Shown here piece by piece: positions 25,366 to 35,375 of a stretch of 64,000 bases of DNA. A model generated the notes under the pieces. The model ran no database searches. It was not told the origin of the DNA and saw nothing but the letters and a program-made list of their open reading frames with translations. Numbering within the stretch: position 1 is the first letter of the stretch; every line of letters begins with the position of its first letter. The translations under genes and the position numbers were made by a program. Source of the stretch: Microbacterium sp. 8M (GTDB lineage Bacteria > Actinomycetota > Actinomycetes > Actinomycetales > Microbacteriaceae); contig NZ_LR733284.1 of NCBI RefSeq assembly GCF_902506375.1, positions 161,488-225,487 of the forward strand, in the 5' to 3' direction.

Positions 25366-25929
25366 TCATGCGGGCACGTGCGCCGCGGTGTTCATGGTCC
25401 CGACCAGCACGGCCGTCCACCACGCGACCTGTGAGAGCGTTCCGCTCGCGATCGACCACATCCGCAGCCGGCGGGGTGCGCGGCGGAAGGGGAGCTCGCC
25501 GGGAAGCCGGTCGAGCTCGGTTGCGAGCCTCTGCACCGCCACGCCGTTCATGCCCACCAGCAGCACCGCCGCGAGCTTGACCGCCGTGGCAGGACTGTGC
25601 GGATCCGGCGCCAGCAGCGCCCCGGTCACCAGCAGGCCCGCGTAGCCGGCCCATGCAGGCACCGCGAGGCGCCCCTCGGCGTGCAGCAGCGCCTGCAGCG
25701 TGCCGCGACCGGTCACCCAGAGCACGCCCGCGTACTCCACCATGACGGCCGCACCCAAGCCGATGGTCAGGGCCATCAGATGCAGGAACAGCACGAAGAC
25801 GCGTGCCGACGGATCCGCCGGGACCGCGTAGCCGACCAGGAGCGTCGCCCACCAGCCGAGCATGATCAGCGCATAGCCGATCGCCCGCACACGGCGCGCT
25901 CGCCGCCTGCGCTCGCGCAACACGAGCAT
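25366..25929 (-). CDS. Integral membrane protein of unknown function
   Basis: 187 residues with about five hydrophobic segments (AIGYALIMLGWWATLLVGYA; VFVLFLHLMALTIGLGAAVM; AWAGYAGLLVTGALLA; AVKLAAVLLVGMNGVAV; QVAWWTAVLVGTMNT). The segment order and a His in FLHLMAL are reminiscent of small heme or copper-resistance membrane proteins, but I do not recognise a family. ATG 25929 begins a short arginine-rich cytoplasmic tail. It precedes the VWA-fusion gene in the same direction. Confidence 0.7.
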   Translation of the reverse strand: MLVLRERRRRARRVRAIGYALIMLGWWATLLVGYAVPADPSARVFVLFLHLMALTIGLGAAVMVEYAGVLWVTGRGTLQALLHAEGRLAVPAWAGYAGLLVTGALLAPDPHSPATAVKLAAVLLVGMNGVAVQRLATELDRLPGELPFRRAPRRLRMWSIASGTLSQVAWWTAVLVGTMNTAAHVPA

Positions 25930-26171
25930 CCCCAGTCACCGTTCTCCCACAGACGCGCGGCTCGGGTGCCGCACAGAACTCGCGGATCCCACTCCGCGCA
26001 CAGCAAACTCTACCGGGCGCGTCGTCTCGCGCCAGCGCGGCTCGTGCGACGCCGTCCGCGGGAGCAGCGGGACGACGCCGCCCCGGAGAAACCGTCCGAA
26101 AGGTGGAGGCCGCGGGCGGGCGGACCGCTGCGCCGGCTCCCTACGCTGAAAGCACCGACCCGAGGAGAGAC

Positions 26172-26636
26172 GTGTTCACCAGCCCCGCCCGCCTGTTCCG
26201 CGTGCTCGCGATCGCCGAGGCCATCACCTGGACGCTGCTGATCGGCGCCCTCATCGGCCGCGCCACCGGCCTGCCGCCGGTGCTCGTCACGGTCGCCGGG
26301 TCGATCCACGGCTTCGTGTTCCTCTCCTACGCGGCCACGGCGGTGCTGCTCGCGTTCCACCAGCGCTGGGGCGTCGGCGTCGCCGTGCTCGCGATCGCCA
26401 GCGCGATCGTGCCCTACGCCACGATCCCCGCCGAGATCTGGCTGCACCGCACCGGCCGCCTCGCGGGAGCGTGGCGCCTCGAGCAGACCGACGACCCGCG
26501 GGACGCCGCGTGGTACGACCGCACCATGCGCTGGTTCCTGCGGCGGCCGTGGGTGCTTGCGCTGCTCATCGTCGCGGCGGTCGCCGCCCTGTTCGCGGTG
26601 CTGCTGCTGATCGGCCCGCCGGGCGGATCCCACTGA
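26172..26636 (+). CDS. DUF3817 small membrane protein
   Basis: 154 residues. FRVLAIAEAITWTLLIGALI, VAGSIHGFVFLSYAATAVLL and IVPYATIPAEIWL form the three-helix DUF3817 core (conserved AxxEaxTw, GxxHGxxF, P). A fourth helix (WVLALLIVAAVAALFAVLLL) ends the protein, after a soluble linker. GTG 26172 is chosen because GAGGAGAG lies 5-8 bases upstream; an earlier in-frame ATG at 26103 would add a stretch without family similarity. No function is established for the family. The next gene is convergent, 4 bases away. Confidence 0.82.
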   Translation: MFTSPARLFRVLAIAEAITWTLLIGALIGRATGLPPVLVTVAGSIHGFVFLSYAATAVLLAFHQRWGVGVAVLAIASAIVPYATIPAEIWLHRTGRLAGAWRLEQTDDPRDAAWYDRTMRWFLRRPWVLALLIVAAVAALFAVLLLIGPPGGSH

Positions 26637-26640
26637 GCGG

Positions 26641-27330
26641 TCAGTGGACGAGGATCGGATCCTTCTCCACGATCTCGTCCGCGACCGACGACGCGCTGCC
26701 GTCGGTGCAGTCGAGGATGAAGTACAGCCCGACGCCTGCCTTCTCGAACACCCGCGCCTGGATGACCCAGGTGGCGGCGTCGTTGTCGCCCTGCACGGCC
26801 CGGGAGTCGATGTCGTAGTCGCCCGTGGTGGCGTTCTTGAGCCCGAGGTCGGCGGCCGCCGCCGTGACGTCGTCGATGGCGGCCTGCGTGAGTGTGGCGA
26901 GCATGAGATCGCTGGCGCCGCGGTCGTCCTTCGCGCCGCTCGGCGTCGTGGTGCCCTGCCAGAACTGCACGGTGCAGACCCCGTCGACCGTCGCGTACGA
27001 CCAGTGCCCGTTGCCGTCGTCCGGCTTGTCGACCTTCCAGCCGGCGTCGGCGATGAGGCCGTCCGACCATTCGACGCGGCCTCCCTGCGGCAGTGAGTCG
27101 CCGTCGAAGGTGAGGGTGCCGGCACCGGCGGGGTCGTCCGTGGTGGTGTCGGAGTCCGTGTCGCGCGGGGCGGGCGAGGTCGTCCCGTCCCCGGCGTCGA
27201 CGCGCACCGCGCCGCCCTGGTACGGCGTGAACGGGAATCCGCAGGCGCTCAGCGGCAGCGCGGCGGCGAGGAGCAGGCCGGCGGCGCCGAGGCGGAGTGC
27301 CGGGGCAGCGGTGCGGAGGTGTGTGGTCAT
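26641..27330 (-). CDS. Putative lipoprotein of unknown function
   Basis: 229 residues. The signal peptide ends in the lipobox LPLSAC (Cys ~30). A Ser/Thr/Asp-rich linker (residues ~45-68) leads into a compact domain with two cysteines in reach of a disulfide (GVCTVQFWQGTT and FILDCTDGSA). It should sit on the outer face of the membrane. No family recognised. ATG 27330 is the first start. The gene is divergent from dnaK. Confidence 0.75.
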   Translation of the reverse strand: MTTHLRTAAPALRLGAAGLLLAAALPLSACGFPFTPYQGGAVRVDAGDGTTSPAPRDTDSDTTTDDPAGAGTLTFDGDSLPQGGRVEWSDGLIADAGWKVDKPDDGNGHWSYATVDGVCTVQFWQGTTTPSGAKDDRGASDLMLATLTQAAIDDVTAAAADLGLKNATTGDYDIDSRAVQGDNDAATWVIQARVFEKAGVGLYFILDCTDGSASSVADEIVEKDPILVH

Positions 27331-27439
27331 GAGGCCGATCTTAGGGATCCGCTGAATGCGGCGTCGATGGGGAGCGCGGCCCATGGGCCCGACTGTGGGC
27401 GCGATTCCGCCGCAGCCGCGCGCTCACGCGGACGCGGAT

Positions 27440-27468
27440 CAAAGTTGAGCGAAGTCGTATCAACTTTG
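27440..27468. promoter_or_regulatory. Perfect 9-bp inverted repeat upstream of dnaK
   Basis: CAAAGTTGA (27440-27448) and TCAACTTTG (27460-27468) are perfectly complementary with an 11-base spacer, directly upstream of the -35 region. It differs from HAIR and CIRCE, so it would be the site of another factor or an activator. Confidence 0.6.
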
Positions 27469-27497
27469 TTGACAGCGCTTGACACGAGGCGTACTCT
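27469..27497 (+). promoter_or_regulatory. dnaK promoter
   Basis: TTGACA at 27469-27474 and TACTCT at 27492-27497 are spaced by 17 bases, a good vegetative-type promoter. A second TTGACA at 27479-27484 overlaps the spacer. The -10 overlaps the HAIR operator. Confidence 0.65.
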
Positions 27498-27516
27498 TGA
27501 GTCATCGCGACTCAGG
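27496..27516 (+). promoter_or_regulatory. HAIR operator for HspR
   Basis: CTTGAGT-N7-ACTCAGG matches the HspR-associated inverted repeat CTTGAGT-N7-ACTCAAG at 13 of 14 positions. It overlaps the -10 element of dnaK, as expected for repression, and the cognate hspR is the fourth gene of the operon. Confidence 0.9.
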
Positions 27517-27521
27517 TTTAG

Positions 27522-29446
<1,925 letters not shown>

Positions 29447-29447
<1 letters not shown>

Positions 29448-30076
29448 TGACGGATCCCAAGGACTTCGAGGAGCCCGAAGAGGGCCGCGAGGTCGGCGGT
29501 CAGGGGTCGGACGCGCAGGCGTCCGGCCCCGGGCCGGCTCCGACCGGCGGATCCGCTGACGGCGCCGACGACGAGCTCACGGTCGACGACATCCTGAACA
29601 CCGCGCAGAGCGATGACGCGCTCGCCGAGGACGCCGCGGAGGACGCGGCCCTGGCGGACGCCGAGCACACTCTGCTCGTCGACCTCAAGCGCCTGCAGGC
29701 CGAGTACGCGAACTACCGCCGCCGCACCGAGGAGCAGCGCGGCGTCGAGATCCAGCGCGCGAAGGGCGAGGCCGCCAAGGGCCTCATCCCCGTGCTCGAC
29801 GACCTCGACCGCGCCGCCGCCCACGGCGATCTGGAGGAGGGGACCCCCTTCGCCGCGATCGCCGAGAAGATCCGTGCCGTCGTCGAGCGGCTCGGGGTGG
29901 TGTCGTACGGCGAGAAGGGCGAGGATTTCGACCCCCAGCAGCACGAGGCGATCTTCCAGCAGCCCACTCCGGGCGTCGAGAAGGCCGTCGTGCTGGAGGT
30001 CGTCGAGGTGGGCTACCGGCTGGGCGGGATCGAGCTGCGCCCGGCGAAGGTCGTCGTCGCCGTCCCCGTGGAATAG
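29447..30076 (+). CDS. grpE: Nucleotide exchange factor GrpE
   Basis: 209 residues. An acidic, disordered N-terminus (1-~65) precedes the coiled coil and LQAEYANYRRRTEEQRGVEI; the C-terminal beta domain ends with VLEVVEVGYRLGGIELRPAK, the GrpE signature. It releases ADP from DnaK. ATG 29447 shares its A with the dnaK TAA, so the two are translationally coupled. Confidence 0.96.
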
Positions 30077-30086
30077 GGGGTGATCG

Positions 30087-31073
30087 ATGGCTAGCCAGGA
30101 CTGGTTCGACAAGGACTTCTACAAGACGCTCGGCGTCGCCAAGGACGTCTCCGAGGCGGATCTGAAGAAGACCTATCGCAAGCTCGCGCGGAAGTACCAC
30201 CCCGACTCCAACCCCGGTGACGCCAAGGCCGAGGCGAAGTTCAAGGAGATCAGCGAGGCGTACTCGGTGCTCTCCGACAAGGAGCAGCGCGCCGAGTACG
30301 ACCAGATCCGCGCCATGGGCGCCGGCGGGGCGCGCTTCACCGCGCCCGGCAGCGCCGGGAACGGCGGCTTCGAGGACGTCTTCAGCGCGTTCAGCCGGGG
30401 CCGCGGCGGGCAGTCCGCCGACTTCGACGACATCTTCGCGATGTTCAACCAGGGCGGCAGCTCGTTCGGATCCGGCCGGTTTGGCCAGTCGAGCGGCGGG
30501 TTCCGCGGCTTCGGCGGGCCGACCAAGGGCGCCGACGTCACGGCGCGTACGACGCTGTCGTTCGCGACCGCGGTCAAGGGGGAGACCGTCACGCTGCAGG
30601 GCGACGACGGCCGGCCCCTGAAGGTGAAGATCCCCGCGGGCGTGAAGGACGGTCAGAAGATCCGTCTGCGCGGCCGTGGCCGGCCCTCGCCCGACGGCGG
30701 GGAGAACGGCGACATCGTCGTGCAGGTCACGGTGCGGCCGCACCCCGTGTTCACGCGGGACGGGCTCAACCTGCGCGTCACCGTGCCGGTCACCTTCACC
30801 GAGGCCGCCCTGGGCGCCACGATCGAGGTGCCGACGCTGGGCGGCGATCCGGTCAAGCTCAGGGTTGCACCGGGCACGCCGTCCGGCCGGGTGCTGCGGG
30901 TCAAGGGCCGCGGCGTCACGACCTCGAAGGGCACCGGCGATCTCCTGGCGGAGGTGCAGGTCGCCGTTCCGGGACACCTGGACGAGGCCGCGCGCGAGGC
31001 GCTCGAGCGCTTCCGCGAGGTCGAGCCGGCGGAGAACCCGCGCGCCGATCTTCTCGCGAAGGCACGGGGATGA
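30087..31073 (+). CDS. dnaJ: DnaJ co-chaperone without zinc finger
   Basis: 328 residues. The J domain is at residues 6-75 (DFYKTLGVAKDVSEADLKKT, ARKYHPDSNPGD with the HPD triad), followed by a Gly/Phe-rich region and the two C-terminal beta domains (VTARTTLSFATAVKGETVTL; ITVRPHPVF-like VQVTVRPHPVFTRDG). No CxxCxGxG repeats are present, so this is a type II (CbpA-like) J protein, as is common for the DnaJ in actinobacterial hspR operons. It stimulates DnaK ATP hydrolysis. ATG 30087 has GGGGGTGAT upstream. Confidence 0.95.
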   Translation: MASQDWFDKDFYKTLGVAKDVSEADLKKTYRKLARKYHPDSNPGDAKAEAKFKEISEAYSVLSDKEQRAEYDQIRAMGAGGARFTAPGSAGNGGFEDVFSAFSRGRGGQSADFDDIFAMFNQGGSSFGSGRFGQSSGGFRGFGGPTKGADVTARTTLSFATAVKGETVTLQGDDGRPLKVKIPAGVKDGQKIRLRGRGRPSPDGGENGDIVVQVTVRPHPVFTRDGLNLRVTVPVTFTEAALGATIEVPTLGGDPVKLRVAPGTPSGRVLRVKGRGVTTSKGTGDLLAEVQVAVPGHLDEAAREALERFREVEPAENPRADLLAKARG

Positions 31074-31096
31074 TGATGCTCCGTCCGGTCGTCGAA

Positions 31097-31176
31097 CGTC
31101 CTTCGTCTCGCTGCGCTCGCTCAGGAACCGAGGAGACGGTTCCTGAGCGAGGAGCGCAGCGACGAGACGAAGGACG
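31097..31176. repeat. Dispersed inverted repeat between dnaJ and hspR
   Basis: CGTCCTTCGTCTCGCTGCGC continuing to 31130 pairs with CGGTTCCTGAGCGAGGAGCG continuing to 31176 (ending CGAGACGAAGGACG). It is the only copy of this family in the window that lies between genes in a head-to-tail operon; it could attenuate or stabilise the transcript. Confidence 0.85.
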
Positions 31177-31208
31177 CTCCGCCGTTGCTCTCGGCGGGGA
31201 GGCGCGCC

Positions 31209-31691
31209 ATGGCCGATGAGCGCATGAGCGCCGACACTCCGGTGTTCGCGATCGCGGTCGCGGCCGAGCTCGCCCGGATGCACCCGCAGACCCTGCGGCA
31301 GTACGACCGGCTGGGCCTGGTCGTGCCCGGCCGCACCCGCGGCGGATCCCGCCGCTATTCGATGCGCGACATCGAGAAGCTGCGCGAGGTCGCCCAGCTC
31401 TCCAGCGAGGGCATGAGCCTGCCCGCGATCGCGAAACTCCTCGACCTCGAGGACGAAGTGCGCACACTCCGCCGCCGGGTCGTGGAGCTCGAGCACGACC
31501 TGCGCGAAGAGCGCGCCAACCGCCCCGGCGTGCGGGTCTTCGCCGCAGGTGCGACCGGATCCATCATGGCCGTCCCGTCCGGGCGCCGGATCCGCCGGTC
31601 CACGGAGATCGTGCTGTGGCGGCCGTGGCTGGGCCGCCCAGAGGCGTCCGACGCCGAGCTCGCTGACGATCCCGACGACAGCGAGCGCTGA
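31209..31691 (+). CDS. hspR: Heat-shock repressor HspR (MerR family)
   Basis: 160 residues. The MerR HTH begins at AIAVAAELARMHPQTLRQYD and RLGLVVPGRTRGGSRRYSMR, with LREVAQLSSEGMSLPAIAKL, all typical of HspR. The dimerisation helix LRRRVVELEHDLREER follows, and the C-terminus is longer than in the family core. HspR binds HAIR with DnaK as co-repressor, so the operon is autoregulated. ATG 31209 has GGGGAGG at the right distance. Confidence 0.95.
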   Translation: MADERMSADTPVFAIAVAAELARMHPQTLRQYDRLGLVVPGRTRGGSRRYSMRDIEKLREVAQLSSEGMSLPAIAKLLDLEDEVRTLRRRVVELEHDLREERANRPGVRVFAAGATGSIMAVPSGRRIRRSTEIVLWRPWLGRPEASDAELADDPDDSER

Positions 31692-31735
31692 CCCCGCCCG
31701 AGGACGGCGCGTTGCACGAGGTCGCGGCGGCGCTG

Positions 31736-32695
31736 TCAGTCCAGCGGCTCGACGACGAAGCGGAGGACCGCGCCCTGACGGAACGGCTGCACGACCTCGA
31801 CGTTCTCGAACGCGGGGCCGCCCGGGATCTCCGAGGCGCTCGCCCAGTACGACCAGCGCGCGTTGACCTGCGCGCGCAGCGCCGGATCCGGGTCGTCGAC
31901 CCGCCAGGTCTGCCGCATCCGCCGTCCCACGAAACGCCAGTGCTCGGCGGTGTCCTGCGCGTAGCCCACCGACCACGGGTCGGCCTCGTCGCCGAGCGCC
32001 GTGACGAGCACCGCGTCCCCGTCGCGCACGAGCTCGTCGAGCCCGAACGACGCGTGCTCCGCGAAGTCGGTGCCGGTGAATCCGGGCCACAGCTCCGCCG
32101 GCGTCGCCACGCTGTCCGCGAGTTCGAGGCGGCGCAGGCGGGCCCAGTTCCCCATGGTGGCCGTGAGGACCAGCTGCTCCAGGGGCACCGAGCGGGACGT
32201 GGCGAATCCGGCCAGCTCGACCTCGTGCGGGCGGTCGGCGTGGAAGCGCACCCGCACCTGCACATCGGCGCCGCTGTCGAACCGCTCCACGCGGACCCAC
32301 GTCGTCAGGCGTTCGACGCCGTCGACGGTGTCGACGACCCCCGGATCCGGGTCCAGCCGCGCACGCACGGCAGAGGTATCCGGGTCGTCCACGGCCCACA
32401 TCCTCTTGCCGCGCTCGCCGGGGTCGAGTGTGCTGGGCTCCAGCTCGGAGTACCCGCGGTCCACGGCGCCGACGGGCACCGGCTCCACCGCGACGAAGTT
32501 CACGAGCCGATCCCGAGGATGGTCCAGATACGGCGTGAAGATCTGCAGGAGACCGCGCGGGGCCGGGCTGAGACCGAGCTGCATCCCGTCCGGATGGCCC
32601 CATCGCGGCTCGCGCGGTGCCGGGCCGGCGGGACGGATCCAGCCCTCGCGGATATCGGCCGGCGAGACCTGGGCGGCAGCGGTGTCGGGGGTCAT
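31736..32695 (-). CDS. Conserved-looking protein of unknown function in the D-arabinan regulon
   Basis: 319 residues, no signal peptide or membrane segment, so cytosolic. I do not recognise the family. Visible features are GLLQIFTPYLDHPRDRLVNF, VAVEPVPVG and RGYSELEPSTLDPGERGKRM near the N-terminus, then regular alternating beta-type segments (LTTWVRVERFDSGADVQVRV; VPLEQLVLTATMGNWARLRR) and a C-terminal YWASASEIPGGPAFENVEVV. A beta-sandwich carbohydrate-active or binding protein would fit. ATG 32695 is preceded by AGGAG; an ATG at 32707 overlaps that site. A LacI-type operator copy lies 42 bases upstream, and the gene is divergent from the sugar importer, so it is very likely co-regulated with the arabinan genes. 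Confidence 0.75.
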   Translation of the reverse strand: MTPDTAAAQVSPADIREGWIRPAGPAPREPRWGHPDGMQLGLSPAPRGLLQIFTPYLDHPRDRLVNFVAVEPVPVGAVDRGYSELEPSTLDPGERGKRMWAVDDPDTSAVRARLDPDPGVVDTVDGVERLTTWVRVERFDSGADVQVRVRFHADRPHEVELAGFATSRSVPLEQLVLTATMGNWARLRRLELADSVATPAELWPGFTGTDFAEHASFGLDELVRDGDAVLVTALGDEADPWSVGYAQDTAEHWRFVGRRMRQTWRVDDPDPALRAQVNARWSYWASASEIPGGPAFENVEVVQPFRQGAVLRFVVEPLD

Positions 32696-32736
32696 GGGGC
32701 TCCTCATCGGTGGTGGGGCAGGGACTCCTGCGATAT

Positions 32737-32748
32737 GAAATCGATTTC
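32737..32748. promoter_or_regulatory. LacI-type operator, copy 1
   Basis: GAAATCGATTTC is a perfect 12-bp palindrome. It lies closest to the minus-strand unknown gene in the gap divergent from the sugar ABC transporter. The same sequence recurs three times, each before a unit of the D-arabinan locus. Confidence 0.85.
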
Positions 32749-32867
32749 CTACGTCTGAAGCCTAGAAGCAATCGTGACGTGGAGTAAAGAAGGGAAGGCG
32801 CCGGCACTGCCGGGAAATTGGCGTACCCTGGCGCCGGACCCTTGGCGCCAAAGATCGCCTTGTATCT

Positions 32868-32879
32868 GAAATCGATTTC
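32868..32879. promoter_or_regulatory. LacI-type operator, copy 2
   Basis: A second perfect GAAATCGATTTC (in TGAAATCGATTTCG), 115 bases upstream of the binding-protein start and 131 bases from copy 1 centre to centre. Two sites this far apart could allow looping across the divergent promoters. Confidence 0.85.
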
Positions 32880-32994
32880 GCCTACGCTGAGGACAACCCG
32901 GTCGACGCCGATCTTCAGCGCGACCGCGGACCCGGCGGGAGCGCCGGACCCAGCACCGATTCGACGAGGAAGTCGTGTTCCTGAGGAGGAACCC

Positions 32995-34365
32995 ATGAAG
33001 ACGGACACACAGCGCACGCGCCGGGTGGTGATGGCCGCTCTGGGCGGCGTCACAGCGGTCGGACTGCTCGCAGGCTGCGGCTCGAGCACCCCCGGCCAGG
33101 CGGCCGGCGGCGGAGGCGACTCCTCCGGCAAGACCACCATCGAGTTCTGGCACCGCACCTTCACCCCGCCCGAGAACGCCTGGTACAAGGACATCGTCAA
33201 GAAGTTCAACGCGTCCCAGGACGAGATCGTCGTCAAGGACACCGAGATCCCCGCCGACGCCTGGGATCAGAAGATGAAGGCCGCGCAAGCCGCGGGCAAG
33301 GCCCCGGACATCTACACGCACTCCGGATCCATCCAGGACGCGGTGAACGCCGGGCAGCTCTACGATCTCGGCAAGGTCGTGGACAAGTCCAAGCTGGACG
33401 AGATCATCGACTCGGCGAAGTCCGTCTCGGAGATCGACGGCACCTACTACGCCTATCCGCTGCTGCAGGAGGCGCAGACCGTGCTGTTCTGGAACAAGGA
33501 CATGCTCTCCAAGGCGGGCGTCGACACCGACAAGGCTCCGGCGACCTGGGACGACCTGCTCGCCGCCTGCGCGAAGATCCAGCCCACGCTCGCCCAGGGG
33601 CAGTACTGCATCTCCCCTGCATCGGACGCGATCACCTTCGCCTGGTCGACCGTCGGGCAGCAGTACAACTTCTCCGGCCACACCGCGCTCACCGACGACT
33701 GGGCCAAGCCGAACATCGACGACGCCGGATACCGCGACCTGATGGCCAAGTACAAGGAGCTGTGGGACAAGGGGTACATGCCCAAGCAGGCGCTCGCCGC
33801 CTACGTCGAGGGCAAGGACTTCGGACAGAAGAAGGTCGCGTTCAAGGTCTCGGGCTCGTGGATGATGTCCGAGATCGGATCCGACTACCCGGATCTGCTC
33901 ACCAAGACCGGCATCGGCGCCTTCCCGAACGCATCGAACGCCGATGGCCGCACCGCCACCACGCTCGGCAACTTCAAGTGGGTCATCGACGCGAAGAGCA
34001 AGCACGCCGAGGCCGCCGGGAAGTTCCTGGAGTGGTCGCTCGCCGGCGACCCGAAGAACCTCGTGCCGTTCTTCGTGAACACCCAGTTCACCAAGGTGCC
34101 CGTGCGCAAGAGCGTGCAGGAGGCCGTGGCGAAGGACGAGGCCGCCGCCAAGGCGCCGTGGTCGACGGTGATCGTGAACGACATCGCGCCGGACGCGATC
34201 CCCGAGCCGACCTACCCCTGGGACGTCTCGCTGGCCGTGGGCACCGCGATGGAATCGGTCATGAAGGGCGCCAAGTCGCCCGATGACGCGATCGCCACCG
34301 CGAACGCCGCGATCGAGAAGGTCATCCAGTCGCAGGGCCTGCCCGGCAAGGCTCCGAAGAAGTGA
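32995..34365 (+). CDS. Sugar ABC transporter substrate-binding lipoprotein (CUT1 type)
   Basis: 456 residues. The signal peptide ends in GLLAGC (Cys ~27), followed by a Gly/Ser linker. TIEFWHRTFTPPENAWYKDI, VLFWNKDMLSKAGVDTDKAP with TWDDLLAAC and FKVSGSWMMSEIG are signatures of family 1 solute-binding proteins for oligosaccharides. ATG 32995 has GAGGAGG upstream. It is first in an operon with two permeases and a GH183 enzyme; the ligand is inferred to be D-arabino-oligosaccharide. No ATPase gene is present, so a shared MsmK-like ATPase elsewhere is expected. Confidence 0.93.
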   Translation: MKTDTQRTRRVVMAALGGVTAVGLLAGCGSSTPGQAAGGGGDSSGKTTIEFWHRTFTPPENAWYKDIVKKFNASQDEIVVKDTEIPADAWDQKMKAAQAAGKAPDIYTHSGSIQDAVNAGQLYDLGKVVDKSKLDEIIDSAKSVSEIDGTYYAYPLLQEAQTVLFWNKDMLSKAGVDTDKAPATWDDLLAACAKIQPTLAQGQYCISPASDAITFAWSTVGQQYNFSGHTALTDDWAKPNIDDAGYRDLMAKYKELWDKGYMPKQALAAYVEGKDFGQKKVAFKVSGSWMMSEIGSDYPDLLTKTGIGAFPNASNADGRTATTLGNFKWVIDAKSKHAEAAGKFLEWSLAGDPKNLVPFFVNTQFTKVPVRKSVQEAVAKDEAAAKAPWSTVIVNDIAPDAIPEPTYPWDVSLAVGTAMESVMKGAKSPDDAIATANAAIEKVIQSQGLPGKAPKK

Positions 34366-34448
34366 GCGCGGCGCGGTCGGGGACCGCTGTGCGGCCGTCC
34401 CCGGCCGCGCAGGCCGCCCCCGCATCATCACCCCGACGGAGAGCAACC

Positions 34449-35375
34449 ATGACCAGGCCAGCGATCGACGAACGACGCGCCGCGAAACGGAGGGCTGACC
34501 GGCATCGGTACCGCGACACCAAGCTCGCCTACCTGCTGCTGGCACCCGTGGTGGTCCTGCTCGGGATCTTCGTGATCTGGCCCGCCGTCTACGCCGGGTT
34601 CCTCTCCTTCCAGGACTGGAGCTTCTACAAGGATCCGCAGTTCGTCGGCTGGAAGAACTACGTCGACGTGCTGACGGACCCGCTGTTCGTGGCCACCATC
34701 GGACGCGGATTCCTGTTCGTGCTGATGACCGTGCCGGCCATGCTGGTGCTCGCGTTCCTGTTCGCGAGTCTCGTGGTGAGCGTCTCACGGCGCTTCGCGA
34801 CCGTGCTGAAGGTCAGCATCTACATCCCGACCATCATCTCGTCGGTGATCGCGTCGATCGTGTTCGTGCTGATCTACACCTACGACGGCGGCATCCTGAA
34901 CGCCGTGCTCGCCGCGTTCCACATCGATGCGGTCGCCTGGATCGGGGATCCGGCGTGGGCGCTGCTCTCGGTGGCCGTGCCCGCGATCTGGCTCGGGATG
35001 GGCATCACCTCGCTCATCATGGTCGCGGCCATGGTCGACATCCCGACGGAGTACTACGAGGCGGCGGCGATGGAGGGCGCCGGCTGGTGGCAGCGGACCT
35101 TCTACATCACGATGCCGCAGATGAAGAACGTGTTCCTCTATCTGCTCATCACCGGCTTCGTGGCCGCGATCCAGCAGTTCGAGCTGCCCCTCGTCATGAC
35201 GCAGGGCGGGCCGCTGGACTCGACAACGCTGCCGAACCTGTTCATCTTCAACCACTTCCGCAACGACGTGAACGTGGGCTACTCGATCGCCGCGGCGCTG
35301 CTGCTGTTCGTCGTGCTGGGATCCGTCTCCGCTCTCGTCTTCAAGTTCATCAACTCCGAAAGGCTCGTCGACTGA
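34449..35375 (+). CDS. Sugar ABC transporter permease 1 (MalF/UgpA-like)
   Basis: 308 residues with six membrane helices. LAYLLLAPVVVLLGIFVIWP is the typical first helix and the EAA loop is EYYEAAAMEGAGWWQRTFYI with TMPQM. It forms the channel with the following permease. ATG 34449 has a GGAGAG ribosome binding site. The next start overlaps its stop (TGATG). Confidence 0.94.
   Translation: MTRPAIDERRAAKRRADRHRYRDTKLAYLLLAPVVVLLGIFVIWPAVYAGFLSFQDWSFYKDPQFVGWKNYVDVLTDPLFVATIGRGFLFVLMTVPAMLVLAFLFASLVVSVSRRFATVLKVSIYIPTIISSVIASIVFVLIYTYDGGILNAVLAAFHIDAVAWIGDPAWALLSVAVPAIWLGMGITSLIMVAAMVDIPTEYYEAAAMEGAGWWQRTFYITMPQMKNVFLYLLITGFVAAIQQFELPLVMTQGGPLDSTTLPNLFIFNHFRNDVNVGYSIAAALLLFVVLGSVSALVFKFINSERLVD

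Noticed and set aside
31736..32695. Assigning the unknown gene to a named hydrolase or epimerase family
   Set aside because: No signature residues could be recognised by eye; it is left unnamed.
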